From positions 1 to 32,290 of the forward strand of contig JAJEDW010000163.1 of assembly GCA_022821265.1 (NCBI GenBank): a stretch of 32,290 nt of DNA. The letters are read 5' to 3'. Under the pieces are notes generated by a model. The model was given only the letters and a program-made list of their open reading frames with translations. It was not told the DNA's origin and did no database searches. Source of the stretch: Acidobacteriota bacterium (GTDB taxonomy: Bacteria; Acidobacteriota; Terriglobia; 20CM-2-55-15). The translations under genes were made by a program, and so were the position numbers. Below are positions 1 to 8,133 of the stretch, one piece after another (within the stretch, counting starts at the first letter, position 1; the number at the start of each line of letters is the position of its first letter).

Positions 1-194
1 CTCAGCTCGGGGATCGTGGTGACGTCGACCAGCGCGTCCGGCAGCGGCATGCCGTCGCCCTCGACCCAGTCCTTCATCACGCCGGAGACGAGATCGCTCC
101 CGCCCGCCAGGACCCGGGCGCCGGACCCGAGCCGGTTCAACGTCTCGACGGCTTCGCCGACGGTGGTCGGTTCGTAGAGTTCAAACCCTTTCAT
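1..194 (-). CDS. FAD-binding subunit of a xanthine dehydrogenase/CoxM-type molybdenum hydroxylase (3' part outside window)
   Basis: Only the first 64 or so codons are present; the gene continues beyond base 1. The N-terminus reads as the start of the FAD_binding_5 domain of CoxM-like subunits: MKGFELYEPTTVGEAVE is followed by the FAD-contacting loop VLAGGSDLV and then by DVTTIPEL. In this family the subunit carries electrons from the 2Fe-2S centres to FAD. The ATG lies 5 nt after the stop of the molybdopterin subunit, with a GAGG ribosome-binding site overlapping that stop, so the two are almost certainly co-transcribed and translationally coupled. No signal peptide is visible; export would rely on the Tat signal of the small subunit. 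The family is clear, the substrate is not. Confidence 0.9.
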   Translation of the reverse strand, partial: MKGFELYEPTTVGEAVETLNRLGSGARVLAGGSDLVSGVMKDWVEGDGMPLPDALVDVTTIPEL

Positions 195-199
195 CGCGT

Positions 200-2662
200 T
201 TACCTCACGTTCCGGAGCGCGGCCAGGAGCTTCTCGCGCGTGATGGGCATGTCGTCCATCCACACGCCGACGGCGTTGTGCACGGCGGCCGCCACGGCCG
301 GCGCCGGAGGCGCCATGGGCGGTTCGCCGATCCCGTGCGCGCCGAATACGCCGTAGGCCTTGGGCCGCTCGATCAGGATCGTCTCGATCGTGTCGGGAAC
401 GTCCAGGATGCTGAGCGCCCTGTAGTCGAGCATGTTGGGATTGACCGGAAGCCCGGTCCCCACATCGACGAGCAGTTCCTCCCCCAGCACGGCGCCGAGG
501 GCCATCACGACGCCGCCCTCCACCTGCTGCTCCAGCGCGAACGGGTTGATCGCACGGCCCACGTCGTGGGCGGCGACGTAGCGGGTCACCTTCACCTCGC
601 CGAGCCCCGTGTCGACTTCGACTTCGGCGGCGTGCGCGGCCCAGGCCGTCCGCTGCCAGTCGGTGTCCTGACGGTAGACGGCCCGTCCAAGGATCGAGAA
701 GCCCGCGGTCTGGACGGCGTTGCCCAGGGCGAGCCGCGTGGACGGATCGCTCTGCAGGAAGATCTCGCCGTTCTCGATGTCCAGATCGTCCGGGGATACC
801 GGGTCCCCGTCGGCCGACAAGCGCTGGGCGGCGTACTGCAGAAGCTGGTTCCGGGCGTCGATGGCCGCCTCGTAGATGCCCCGCCCCCCGGTGTTGGTCT
901 GCCGGCTTCCCGTCGTGCTGCCGGTGTCGGTCGTGTTGTCGGTGTCCACGTAGGCGGCGATGCTCACAGTCTCCAGCGGGACGCCCAGCGCCTCGGCCGC
1001 GATCATGGCCATCTGCGTCCGCTGGCCGGGCCCGATCTCGTTCGACGCGGACACGCACTGGACGCTGCCGTCCGGGTTGACGATCACCTGCCCGGTGGCC
1101 GGGTTGGTGCCCCCGCCGTGGCTGCACGCGTGGGCCGCCATTCCGATGCCGTGGAAGACGCCCGGACGCACCTCGCGGGCGCGCGTCGCGTGCCGCGCGT
1201 TGGTCCAGTCGATCCGGTCGCGCACGGCCGTGATGCAGTCGCGGATGCCCGGGTTGCTGAACGGGCGCCCGGTCTCGATGTTTCCCGTCTCGTTCAGGTT
1301 CCGGAGCCGGAACTCCACCGGGTCCATCCCGATGGCGTCGGCCGCACGCTCCATCATCATCTCGAGGGCGAACGTGCCGTTGGGATGGCTGACGCAGCGG
1401 TACGGTCCGGACCGGAAGCTGTTGGTGAAGACGTCGGTGGCTTCCAGCCGCAGGTTGGGAATGGCGTAGAGATGCTGCAGGCCGTACCACGCGCCGTTCG
1501 CGCCGCCGCCGCGCTGGGCCCCGACGTTGGCGAACACGCGGAACCGGCCGAACTGCACGGCGCCGTCCCGGTTGACGCCCAGCCGCATCTCGTTCCGGAA
1601 CTCCGGCCGGTGCGTCCGCGTGACGAAGTCCTCTTCCCGCGTGTACATCGTCTTGATCGGCCGCCCCGTGATCCGGGCCAGGATGGCCGAGTGCACCTCG
1701 GTCAGGTCGATGCCGGCGCGGTAGCCGTATCCGGAACCCATGTAACCGGGCTGGACGACGCGAATGCGGTTGGCCGGGATCTTCAGGGCCTGGGACAGCG
1801 CATTGCGCGAGCCGTGCGAGTGCTGGGTCGTGTAGTAGACGATCAGGCGGTCCTGGTCCCAGTACATCAGGGAGTTGGTCAGCTCCAGGGCCAGGTGCTG
1901 CTCGGTCGACTTGGTGAGGACCTCGTCCAGCGTCACCTCGGCGCTGGCGCCGTCCGGATCCCCGCGCACCAGCGGCGGCGTGATCGAGATGATGGTCCCG
2001 TCCTCGGCGTTGTCCCACTGCTTCAGGGCGAATGGCCCGGCGCCGTCCATCATGTCCATCGTCGCGGGCAACCGCTCGTAGTCCACCTCGATCCGATGGA
2101 TCGCCTCGTCTGCGATGTGCTCGCTCTCGGCCGCGACGACGGCGATCGGCGCTCCGACCTGGAACACTTCCTCGCTGAACAGGTTGCGGTCCGGCGGGCC
2201 GCTTCCCAGCCGGACGTCCCGGTACTCGGGCGGTAGGTTGCCGCGGTGCAGCACGGCCACGACGCCGGGCATCTGCTCGGCGGCCTCGGTCCGGACGGCC
2301 GTCACCCGGGCGTGCGGATAGGGGCTGCGCAGGGTGCGCGTGAACAGCATGCCGTTCATGCGCATGTTCTGGACGTAGCGGCCGAGGCTGGTCACGATGC
2401 CCAGCCCGTGGAATCGGGGAATGGGGCGCCCGATGACGTTGAACGGCGGCGCTTCCTGCTTTGGCGGCGGCGCGGCCCCGCGTGCGGGGACGCCGAGCTT
2501 GGCGGCGTACCGCTCCATGATCGGCTCCACCATCTCGGCGTACTCGCCCAGCATCAGGTTCCACTCCGGATCGTTGGACAGCGTCCGCCACTCGTCGTCG
2601 GTCAACCCGGCGGCGTATGCGGGATCCTGGACGACTCGAAGGGCGTCGACTCTCTGTTCCAT
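200..2662 (-). CDS. Molybdopterin-binding large subunit of a xanthine dehydrogenase/aldehyde oxidase-family enzyme
   Basis: The protein is 820 aa. It is the catalytic Mo-MCD subunit of a three-subunit hydroxylase. After an unusual N-terminal extension of about 80 residues comes the aldehyde oxidase a/b hammerhead domain (from IGRPIPRFHG), then the Mo-binding domain with SNEIGPGQ and the GSRQTNTGGRG segment. The C-terminal GAHGIGEPP holds the expected catalytic glutamate, about Glu780. The cofactor loop that is normally GGGFGGK reads MGSGYGYR (308-315), so the enzyme is a divergent member. The start at 2662 is chosen because a perfect AGGAGG sits 4 nt upstream, overlapping the stop of the 2Fe-2S gene. 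The open frame reaches further upstream only as an overlap with that gene. A periplasmic aldehyde oxidoreductase of PaoABC type is a reasonable guess; the substrate is unknown. Confidence 0.9.
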   Translation of the reverse strand: MEQRVDALRVVQDPAYAAGLTDDEWRTLSNDPEWNLMLGEYAEMVEPIMERYAAKLGVPARGAAPPPKQEAPPFNVIGRPIPRFHGLGIVTSLGRYVQNMRMNGMLFTRTLRSPYPHARVTAVRTEAAEQMPGVVAVLHRGNLPPEYRDVRLGSGPPDRNLFSEEVFQVGAPIAVVAAESEHIADEAIHRIEVDYERLPATMDMMDGAGPFALKQWDNAEDGTIISITPPLVRGDPDGASAEVTLDEVLTKSTEQHLALELTNSLMYWDQDRLIVYYTTQHSHGSRNALSQALKIPANRIRVVQPGYMGSGYGYRAGIDLTEVHSAILARITGRPIKTMYTREEDFVTRTHRPEFRNEMRLGVNRDGAVQFGRFRVFANVGAQRGGGANGAWYGLQHLYAIPNLRLEATDVFTNSFRSGPYRCVSHPNGTFALEMMMERAADAIGMDPVEFRLRNLNETGNIETGRPFSNPGIRDCITAVRDRIDWTNARHATRAREVRPGVFHGIGMAAHACSHGGGTNPATGQVIVNPDGSVQCVSASNEIGPGQRTQMAMIAAEALGVPLETVSIAAYVDTDNTTDTGSTTGSRQTNTGGRGIYEAAIDARNQLLQYAAQRLSADGDPVSPDDLDIENGEIFLQSDPSTRLALGNAVQTAGFSILGRAVYRQDTDWQRTAWAAHAAEVEVDTGLGEVKVTRYVAAHDVGRAINPFALEQQVEGGVVMALGAVLGEELLVDVGTGLPVNPNMLDYRALSILDVPDTIETILIERPKAYGVFGAHGIGEPPMAPPAPAVAAAVHNAVGVWMDDMPITREKLLAALRNVR

Positions 2663-2666
2663 GTCG

Positions 2667-2672
2667 CCTCCT
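2667..2672 (-). promoter_or_regulatory. Strong ribosome-binding site of the molybdopterin subunit
   Basis: AGGAGG, complementary to the 16S 3' end, lies 4 nt before ATG 2662. It overlaps the TAG stop (2671-2673) of the upstream 2Fe-2S subunit. It fixes the start of the large subunit and implies translational coupling. Confidence 0.8.
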
Positions 2673-3651
2673 ACTCCGGCCGGACCGGATGGCCCAGCTC
2701 TTCCAGGATCTGCCGCACGCGGACCTCGTCCAGCCGCGTGGGATCCCAGGCGGGCGTGACGGTGCGCTCCGTACCCGAAACGTCGAGGATTCCGGGCCGC
2801 TGCCGCAACTCCAGCGCCAGGTCGTCGTAGTCCTCGATGGTGCCGAGCGCCGTGACGTACTCGAACTGCCGCGACACGCGCCCGCCCGCGTCCTCGGCGA
2901 CAGCCTCGGGCTCGGCGCGCTCGACCGGCGGCGCCAGGTAGGTCACCGGCTGGCCGCGCATTTCCGCTGCCGCCGTCCGAACGGCGGTCATGATCTTGGG
3001 GTACTCGCCGCAGCGGCAGATGTTCCCGGCCAGCGCCTCCTTGATCTCGTCGTCGGACGGATCGGGGTTCGACTCCAGCAACGCGTAGGCGGCCATGATG
3101 AAGCCGCGCGTGCAGATGCCGCACTGGAAGCCGCCGTCGAACCAGAAGGCGCGCTGCAGGGGATGCAGGCCGTCCACGCCCGGTCCGTCGGCGATCCCCG
3201 CAACGGTGAGGATCTCCTGCCCGCGGCCGGCCCGCGCCGAGAGGATGGCGCATCCGTTGACGGCGCGGCCGTCCATGACGACGGTGCACGCGCCGCACTG
3301 CGCGCGGTCGCAGCCCAGGTTGCAGTTCGACAACCCCAGTTGATAGTTCAGCGTCTCCCAGAGGCTTTCGCGAACGTCGACCGTGACGTCGTGCCCGCGG
3401 CCGTCCACGTCCAGCGTGACCCGGCGGCTGCGCATGGGATCCGGCACGGTGGCCTGCGGCGCGGATTCGGCCTCGGGAACCATGGCGGCGAAGCCGGCGC
3501 CGCTCATGACGCCCATGGCGAGCGCCCCCGCGTTGCCGCGAATCAGGAAGTCGCGCCGGGTCAGGGCCGGACGCGGACCGTCCCGTCCGGAGGATTCCGG
3601 AGCCGGGGTTCCTTCCGGCGCGGGCGGCGTGTGATCGTTGCCTTCGGGCAT
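2671..3651 (-). CDS. Tat-exported 2Fe-2S subunit of the molybdenum hydroxylase, with a C-terminal HMA-like appendage
   Basis: The protein is 326 aa, about twice the size of a normal CoxS subunit. A Tat signal (TRRDFL, Arg32-Arg33, then a hydrophobic stretch to about residue 57) indicates export as a folded complex. The plant-type ferredoxin cluster uses Cys114, Cys119, Cys122 and Cys134; the second cluster uses Cys177, Cys180, Cys212 and Cys214. All eight ligands are present. A conserved Pro in the CGxCTPG motif is Arg here (CGICTRG). Residues 217-259 look like a linker. Residues 260-326 resemble the beta-alpha-beta-beta-alpha-beta pattern of heavy-metal-associated domains (RPGILDV, AWDPTR, ILEELGHPV) but lack the CxxC pair. 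It is the first gene of the operon, with a GAGGTGA ribosome-binding site before ATG 3651. The core is certain; the tail assignment is inference. Confidence 0.9.
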   Translation of the reverse strand: MPEGNDHTPPAPEGTPAPESSGRDGPRPALTRRDFLIRGNAGALAMGVMSGAGFAAMVPEAESAPQATVPDPMRSRRVTLDVDGRGHDVTVDVRESLWETLNYQLGLSNCNLGCDRAQCGACTVVMDGRAVNGCAILSARAGRGQEILTVAGIADGPGVDGLHPLQRAFWFDGGFQCGICTRGFIMAAYALLESNPDPSDDEIKEALAGNICRCGEYPKIMTAVRTAAAEMRGQPVTYLAPPVERAEPEAVAEDAGGRVSRQFEYVTALGTIEDYDDLALELRQRPGILDVSGTERTVTPAWDPTRLDEVRVRQILEELGHPVRPE

Positions 3652-3833
3652 GGCGTCACCTCTGTCTCGGACAGGTCAAACGAATTCGAACCGGATCGAG
3701 GGGATTCTATGTCTTTCGGCTCCGAATCTCACGTATAAAGCCGCGGCGGCGCCCTCTTTCGTTTCCGCCGTGCGTGGGGTATAAATCCCGGAGCATCGAA
3801 CACGTTCGACTCGACAAGACGCGGAGGCACGTT
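3652..3833. promoter_or_regulatory. Divergent promoter region between the molybdenum-hydroxylase operon and the PQQ dehydrogenase
   Basis: This 182-bp spacer must hold promoters for both directions. Candidate -10 elements are TATAAA at 3734-3739 and 3780-3785 (rightward) and TAGAAT on the minus strand at 3704-3709 (leftward). No convincing -35 partner was found for any of them, so exact sites are tentative. A GGAGG ribosome-binding site (3822-3826) serves the rightward gene. Confidence 0.35.
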
Positions 3834-5849
3834 ATGACGCGAGGGTGGGGGATATTCCTGTTGGGGTCCGTGATGATCGCCGCGTGCGCGGCCTCGGCCG
3901 GGGCGCAGCATGGCGCCCTGGGCGGCGAGTGGCGCGCCTACAGCGCCGACGGCGGCAGCACGCGGTATTCGCCGCTGGACCAGATCAACCGGGACACGAT
4001 CGACGATCTCGACATCGCCTGGATCTGGCGGTCCGACAGCCTGATGCCGAACGCGGCCGCCGCCAGCCAGACCACGCCCCTGATGGTCGACGGCGTGCTG
4101 TATTTCACGATGGACCGGCGGCGGTACGTGATCGCCGCCGACGCGGGCACCGGCGAGACGCTCTGGATGTACCGCCCCGACGAGGGCGAGCGCTTCGAAC
4201 GGTCGCCGCGGTTCGTTCACCGCGGGGTCACCTACTGGAGCGACGGACAGGGCGACGACCGGATCATCTTCGCGACGCCCGGGTTCCAACTGATCGCCCT
4301 GGACGCCCGAACCGGCGATCCCGTGCCGTCGTTCGGCATCGACGGCGTCGTCGACATGGTGGAGGCGCTGGACCTGGACTTCGACGGCGACGTGATCGGA
4401 CGCGTCTCGAACACCTCGCCGGTGGTCGTCGCCCGCGACACGCTGATCGTCGGACCCGCCATGGGCCGGTTGACGCGCGAGAACGTCAAGGGCGACGTCC
4501 TGGCCTTCGACGCCCGCACCGGCGCGAAGAAGTGGGCGTTCCACACGATCCCCCGCCCCGGGGAGTTCGGCTACGACACGTGGCTGGACGGATCGGCCGA
4601 CTACACGGGCAACGCCGGGGTCTGGGGGCCGTTCTCGGTGGACGAGGAGCTGGGTTACGTGTACCTGAACGTCGAGGCGGGCACCAACGACATGTGGGGC
4701 GGCGCCCGGCCCGGCGACAACCTGTTCACGAGCAGCCTGGTGTGCGTGGACCTCGAGACGGGCGAGCGGATCTGGCACTTCCAGCTCGTCCATCACGACA
4801 TCTGGGACTACGACAACCCGCCGCATCCCATCCTGATCGACATCAACGTGGACGGGCAGGAGATACCCGCCGTCGTGCAGCTCTCGAAGCAGGCTCTCGC
4901 CTACGTCTTCAATCGCGAGACCGGCGAACCGGTCTGGCCCATTCCGGAAGTCCCGGTCCCGCAGACGACCATTCCCGGCGAATGGTCGTCCCCCACGCAG
5001 CCCATCCCGACACGGCCGCCGCCGTTCGACGTGATCGGCTTCGACGAGGACGACCTGATCGACTTCACGCCGGAGCTCCGCGCCGCGGCCATCGAGGCGA
5101 TGCAGGGCTTCACGACGGGAATGATCTACACGCCTCCCTCATTGCGCACCGACACGAACGCCGGTACGTTCATGGTGCCCGGCTTCGGAGGCGGCGCGAA
5201 CTGGCAGTCCGGCGCGGCGGATCCCGAGACCGGATACGTCTACGTCGGCTCGGCGACCAACCCGGCCGTGATCGGAATGGTGGCCAACGATCCGCTGCCC
5301 CCGGGGGTCGAACCCGGTCCGGACTACGCGGCCTATCGCATGGGCGGCCGCGGTTCCCCGCAAATCCCGTTCGGCCTGCGCCCCCTGAAGCCGCCGTACG
5401 GGCGGATCACCGCCTATGACATGAACAGCGGCGAGATCGCGTGGCAGATCCCCAACGGCGGTACGCCGCCGCGCTTCCAGGAACAGTTCGACGAGGCGGG
5501 ACTCACCGGGATTCCACCGACCGGAAGCCCGTCCCAGGCGGGTCTGCTGGTGACGCGCAGCTTCCTGTTCGCCGGCGAAGGCTCCGGCGGACAACCCGTC
5601 TTTCACGCCTATGACAAGGCGACCGGCGAAAACGTCTGGGAGATGCGGCTTCCGGCGGGTCCGCAGACGGCGCTTCCCATGACCTACATGCACGAGGGGC
5701 GCCAGTACATCATCGTGGCCACCAACGGCCGGGTGCCGGGCGAAACCACCGGAGGGGCCATGCTGGTGGCGTTCGCGCTCGCCGAAGACGAGCCGCCGGC
5801 CGGGGGACGCGGGGGCCGGGGAGGCCGAGGCGGGCGCGGCAACCCGTGA
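3834..5849 (+). CDS. Secreted PQQ-dependent dehydrogenase (beta-propeller quinoprotein)
   Basis: The protein is 671 aa. Family members oxidise alcohols or sugars in the periplasm and pass electrons to the respiratory chain. A signal peptide is clear (GIFLLGSVMIAA), with cleavage likely after Ala24; IAAC at 15-18 could alternatively be a lipobox. The mature part begins with the family's opening segment (YSADGGSTRYSPLDQI). It contains repeated quinoprotein blade motifs such as DARTGAKKWAF and DLETGERIWHF, the HHDIWDYDNPP signature, and a GGGANWQSGAADPETG block. There is no CxxCH haem motif and no vicinal Cys-Cys pair, so it resembles solo quinoprotein dehydrogenases rather than methanol dehydrogenase or quinohaemoproteins. 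The start at 3834 has GGAGG 7 nt upstream; an in-frame GTG/ATG further up lacks this. The C-terminus is an odd RGG-rich tail. Substrate unknown. Confidence 0.92.
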   Translation: MTRGWGIFLLGSVMIAACAASAGAQHGALGGEWRAYSADGGSTRYSPLDQINRDTIDDLDIAWIWRSDSLMPNAAAASQTTPLMVDGVLYFTMDRRRYVIAADAGTGETLWMYRPDEGERFERSPRFVHRGVTYWSDGQGDDRIIFATPGFQLIALDARTGDPVPSFGIDGVVDMVEALDLDFDGDVIGRVSNTSPVVVARDTLIVGPAMGRLTRENVKGDVLAFDARTGAKKWAFHTIPRPGEFGYDTWLDGSADYTGNAGVWGPFSVDEELGYVYLNVEAGTNDMWGGARPGDNLFTSSLVCVDLETGERIWHFQLVHHDIWDYDNPPHPILIDINVDGQEIPAVVQLSKQALAYVFNRETGEPVWPIPEVPVPQTTIPGEWSSPTQPIPTRPPPFDVIGFDEDDLIDFTPELRAAAIEAMQGFTTGMIYTPPSLRTDTNAGTFMVPGFGGGANWQSGAADPETGYVYVGSATNPAVIGMVANDPLPPGVEPGPDYAAYRMGGRGSPQIPFGLRPLKPPYGRITAYDMNSGEIAWQIPNGGTPPRFQEQFDEAGLTGIPPTGSPSQAGLLVTRSFLFAGEGSGGQPVFHAYDKATGENVWEMRLPAGPQTALPMTYMHEGRQYIIVATNGRVPGETTGGAMLVAFALAEDEPPAGGRGGRGGRGGRGNP

Positions 5850-5859
5850 TCCATACGAC

Positions 5860-5885
5860 AAAGCCCGGCGATACCGCCGGGCTTT
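5860..5885. terminator. Hairpin after the PQQ dehydrogenase gene
   Basis: A perfect 10-bp stem (aaagcccggc / gccgggcttt) with a 6-nt loop begins 11 bases after the stop codon. It has no long U-tract beyond the three U residues in the stem, so it may be a weak intrinsic terminator or an RNA 3' end stabiliser. Its symmetry would let it act in both directions between the convergent genes. Confidence 0.65.
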
Positions 5886-5929
5886 GCCGAAACAGAGGGC
5901 GTCGACTGCAGCGTCCTTTTGTGTATTGA

Positions 5930-5949
5930 GTCGGGGCAAGAGCTCCGAC
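5930..5949. terminator. Second hairpin in the convergent spacer
   Basis: gtcggggc / gctccgac form an 8-bp stem (one G-U pair) with an aaga tetraloop. It lies between the two convergent genes and has no U-tract on either strand. It could end or protect the leftward transcript of the secreted-protein series. The rest of the 181-base spacer (5850-6030) shows nothing else I can support. Confidence 0.35.
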
Positions 5950-6030
5950 AGCCCTGCTCGCCAACCGCCGTGTGTGGGACCGATCCTATGCCTCCTCGAG
6001 CCCGGTGTCAACGAACTCGTAGGAGCGTGA

Positions 6031-6438
6031 TCAATCGTCCTGGGCGTCGGGGTTGGACGTGCCGGCGAACAGGCGCGTCCCGTCGGGGAACGTGATGCTG
6101 CGCGCGTTGCCGGAAGGCCCGCCGCCGCGCACCTGCCAGCCCTCGATCACGAGCTCCGTGCCGGCCGCGAGGTCTTCCCGCCGCCATCCGCGCCGGATCA
6201 GCCCGTTGGCGCCGCTGGTCTCGAACGCCCAGTTGACGATTTCGCCGTCGGGGTCCTCGACGTCGATGTAGATCCAGGCGTGCGGGTTGGCCCACAGCAT
6301 CTCGGTGACTCTCCCGCGCACCGAGATCGGCGCGTTCGGGTCGAACTCCGCGCTGAAGGCATGATGCGCATAGGCCGTGCCCGCCGACGCCGCGGCCAGC
6401 ACCGCAATCGCGGCGATCCATCGTCCGGTGTCCTTCAT
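6031..6438 (-). CDS. DUF6152-family secreted protein
   Basis: The protein is 135 aa with a clear signal peptide (GRWIAAIAVLAAASAGTAYA, cleavage before HHAF). The mature protein has the DUF6152 hallmarks: HHAFSAEFD at its start, then VRGRVTEMLWANPHAW, which reads like an OB-fold-type beta barrel with a His-rich N-terminus, and a DGTRLFAG ending. No function is established for the family; the paired His could bind metal, which is inference. It is the last gene of a leftward series. Its ATG overlaps the stop of the preceding gene by 4 nt (ATGA, 6435-6438), indicating translational coupling with the two paralogous secreted proteins upstream. Confidence 0.85.
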   Translation of the reverse strand: MKDTGRWIAAIAVLAAASAGTAYAHHAFSAEFDPNAPISVRGRVTEMLWANPHAWIYIDVEDPDGEIVNWAFETSGANGLIRRGWRREDLAAGTELVIEGWQVRGGGPSGNARSITFPDGTRLFAGTSNPDAQDD

Positions 6439-7280
6439 CGTGCCGCTCCTCCTTCGGCCTGCTCCCTGCGCCAGGCGTCGCGCACCTCTCTGAGGTGCCC
6501 CAGGTCCTGGTTGTCCTCGTGGCATGCGACCTCGAGGATCTCGTCGTCCCGGCGCCGGAGCTCCATCTCGATCGTCCACGGCCGCGTGTAGACGACCGGG
6601 TCGGTCACCGTCGCGCTGAACAGGATCGTGTCGGCATTGACGGGCGTGAAGCGCTCGACGGTGGTCTGCGCGTGGCTGACGATGTCGCCGGCCTCGTTCA
6701 ACCACGTCTTGCCGTTCATGTTCCGGGTTTCGATGACGAGCGTGTCGCCCTCCCACCGGCCGACGGAATCGCCGTTCCACAGCCGAATGGTGTCGGGCAG
6801 GTGATCCCGGCCGTCGAGCGGAACCTGGCGCCACGCCATGCGTTCGAAAAGCAGCAGGACGTAGCCGGGCGGCTGCAGGATCTGCACGGGCGAGGGCACG
6901 TATATGGAGCGCGGGACGCCGGCGGAGACGAAGCAGTGCGCCGTCGGATCGTCGTAGCCCCGGTGCGGCCGCTCCCGGTCGATGCGCTCGGCGCGCGCCC
7001 AATCCCGGTACGGCAGAATCCCGTCGGGCGGGTCCACCACCACGCCCCGGCTCGTCGGAGTCAGGAACCGGCGCTCCGCCTCCCGCTCCAGGCCGTAGTT
7101 GGCGCCGCCCGCGTTGGCCGAGTAGAGGCCCGAGATGTCGGGCGTCCCGTCGGGCATGCGGCGCACCGGGCCCGGGGGCGGCGCGTCGGCGTCCGCGCCG
7201 CGCTGCGCACCGGACGCGACCGGCGCCGTCACGGCCGCCGCCAGTACGGCGTGCATCAGAATGCTGGGGACACGATTCAT
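6435..7280 (-). CDS. Secreted protein of unknown function, paralog of the next gene upstream
   Basis: The protein is 281 aa with an N-terminal signal (about residues 1-25, ending ASGAQ). The mature part begins with a DGTPDISGLYSAN segment. It has ILPYRDWARAER, a cysteine-containing segment TAHCFVSAGVPRSIY, the family signature GRWEGDTLVIETRN, a NADTILFSATVTDP segment and TRPWTIEMEL. These blocks align in the same order with those of the neighbour at 7277-8107, so the pair arose by duplication. I know of no experimental function; such proteins recur in many copies in Acidobacteriota-like genomes beside PQQ dehydrogenases. Both ends are coupled by 4-nt ATGA overlaps: the start with the upstream gene, the stop with the DUF6152 gene. 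Confidence 0.85.
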   Translation of the reverse strand: MNRVPSILMHAVLAAAVTAPVASGAQRGADADAPPPGPVRRMPDGTPDISGLYSANAGGANYGLEREAERRFLTPTSRGVVVDPPDGILPYRDWARAERIDRERPHRGYDDPTAHCFVSAGVPRSIYVPSPVQILQPPGYVLLLFERMAWRQVPLDGRDHLPDTIRLWNGDSVGRWEGDTLVIETRNMNGKTWLNEAGDIVSHAQTTVERFTPVNADTILFSATVTDPVVYTRPWTIEMELRRRDDEILEVACHEDNQDLGHLREVRDAWRREQAEGGAAR

Positions 7281-8107
7281 GGGTTTTCTCCCTCCGGGCC
7301 GTCGTCGGCGTACGGTCCGGGATACCAGGTGCGCAGATCGCGTTCGAAGTCGCCGTCGAACTCCTCGCGCTCGGCCTGGCAATGGTATTCGAGGATGCGG
7401 TCCATGTCCGTGTGGCGATGGAACGGCATCCGGATCGTCCACGGCCGCGTGAAGACCTCGGGATCGGTGATCGTCGCCTCGTACTCGATCGTGTCGGCGT
7501 CGACCATGGTGTACCGCTCGACGAGGCTCATGGCCTCGCCGTGGAAGTTGCCCGCCATGTCGAACCAGGTCCGGTCGTTGTGGTCGGTCACCTCCACGAC
7601 CAGCGTGTCGCCCTCCCAGCGCCCGCGTGAATCGCCCATCCAGAACGGAACTCCGGAGTACCGCTGGGGCTGTCCGCCGGTATAGATCAGGCGATAGACG
7701 AGCGACCACTCGAAGGTCATCGCGATGTGGTCCGGCGTCTGGAAGATCTGGAACGGATGCTCCATGTACATGATGCGCGGGACGCCGGGCATGTAGCACT
7801 GGGCCAACGGGTCGGCGGTCGCGCGGTTGCGGAAGTTCTCGTTCCTCCGGGCCAGCGCCCAGTCCTGGTACGGAATCGTCTCCCCGTCGACCACGCTCGG
7901 GCCGGGCGGCATCCGGTAGCTGGCGGCGTGCGCCTCCAGGCCGTAGGCCGCCCGGTTGCGGACCTGCCAGATCCCCTGAAGGTCGGGACGGCCGTCGGCC
8001 GTCCGCGGAATGTCGCCGGCCGCATCCTGCGCGGCCGCGCCGGTCGGGACGGCCAGCAGCACGGCCATGGCCGGGGCTGCGGCGAAAAGCATGCTTTTCA
8101 GGACCAT
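7277..8107 (-). CDS. Secreted protein of unknown function (GRWEGDTLV family)
   Basis: The protein is 276 aa with a signal peptide (LFAAAPAMAVLLAVPTGAAA, cleaved near AQ). The mature part starts with DGRPDLQGIWQVRN, followed by IPYQDWALARR, LAQCYMPGVPRIMYM, GRWEGDTLVVEVTD, DADTIEYEATITDP and TRPWTIRMPF. These are the same blocks, in the same order, as in the downstream paralog. The start at 8107 is supported by GGGAGA 5-6 nt upstream. An earlier in-frame ATG at 8143 would add 12 residues before the signal and is less likely. The 66-bp gap to the NHL gene leaves room for an internal promoter. Function unknown. Confidence 0.85.
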   Translation of the reverse strand: MVLKSMLFAAAPAMAVLLAVPTGAAAQDAAGDIPRTADGRPDLQGIWQVRNRAAYGLEAHAASYRMPPGPSVVDGETIPYQDWALARRNENFRNRATADPLAQCYMPGVPRIMYMEHPFQIFQTPDHIAMTFEWSLVYRLIYTGGQPQRYSGVPFWMGDSRGRWEGDTLVVEVTDHNDRTWFDMAGNFHGEAMSLVERYTMVDADTIEYEATITDPEVFTRPWTIRMPFHRHTDMDRILEYHCQAEREEFDGDFERDLRTWYPGPYADDGPEGENP

Positions 8108-8133
8108 GAGATCTCCCGTTGGAACAACACGAA

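Noticed and set aside
2663-3298. N-terminal extension of the molybdopterin subunit upstream of ATG 2662
   Set aside because: It would overlap the whole second half of the 2Fe-2S gene and has no family similarity, whereas AGGAGG before ATG 2662 marks the start.
5886-6030. A small RNA or tRNA in the convergent spacer
   Set aside because: Hairpins are present but there is no cloverleaf, TPsiC-like box or promoter with a clear U-tract.
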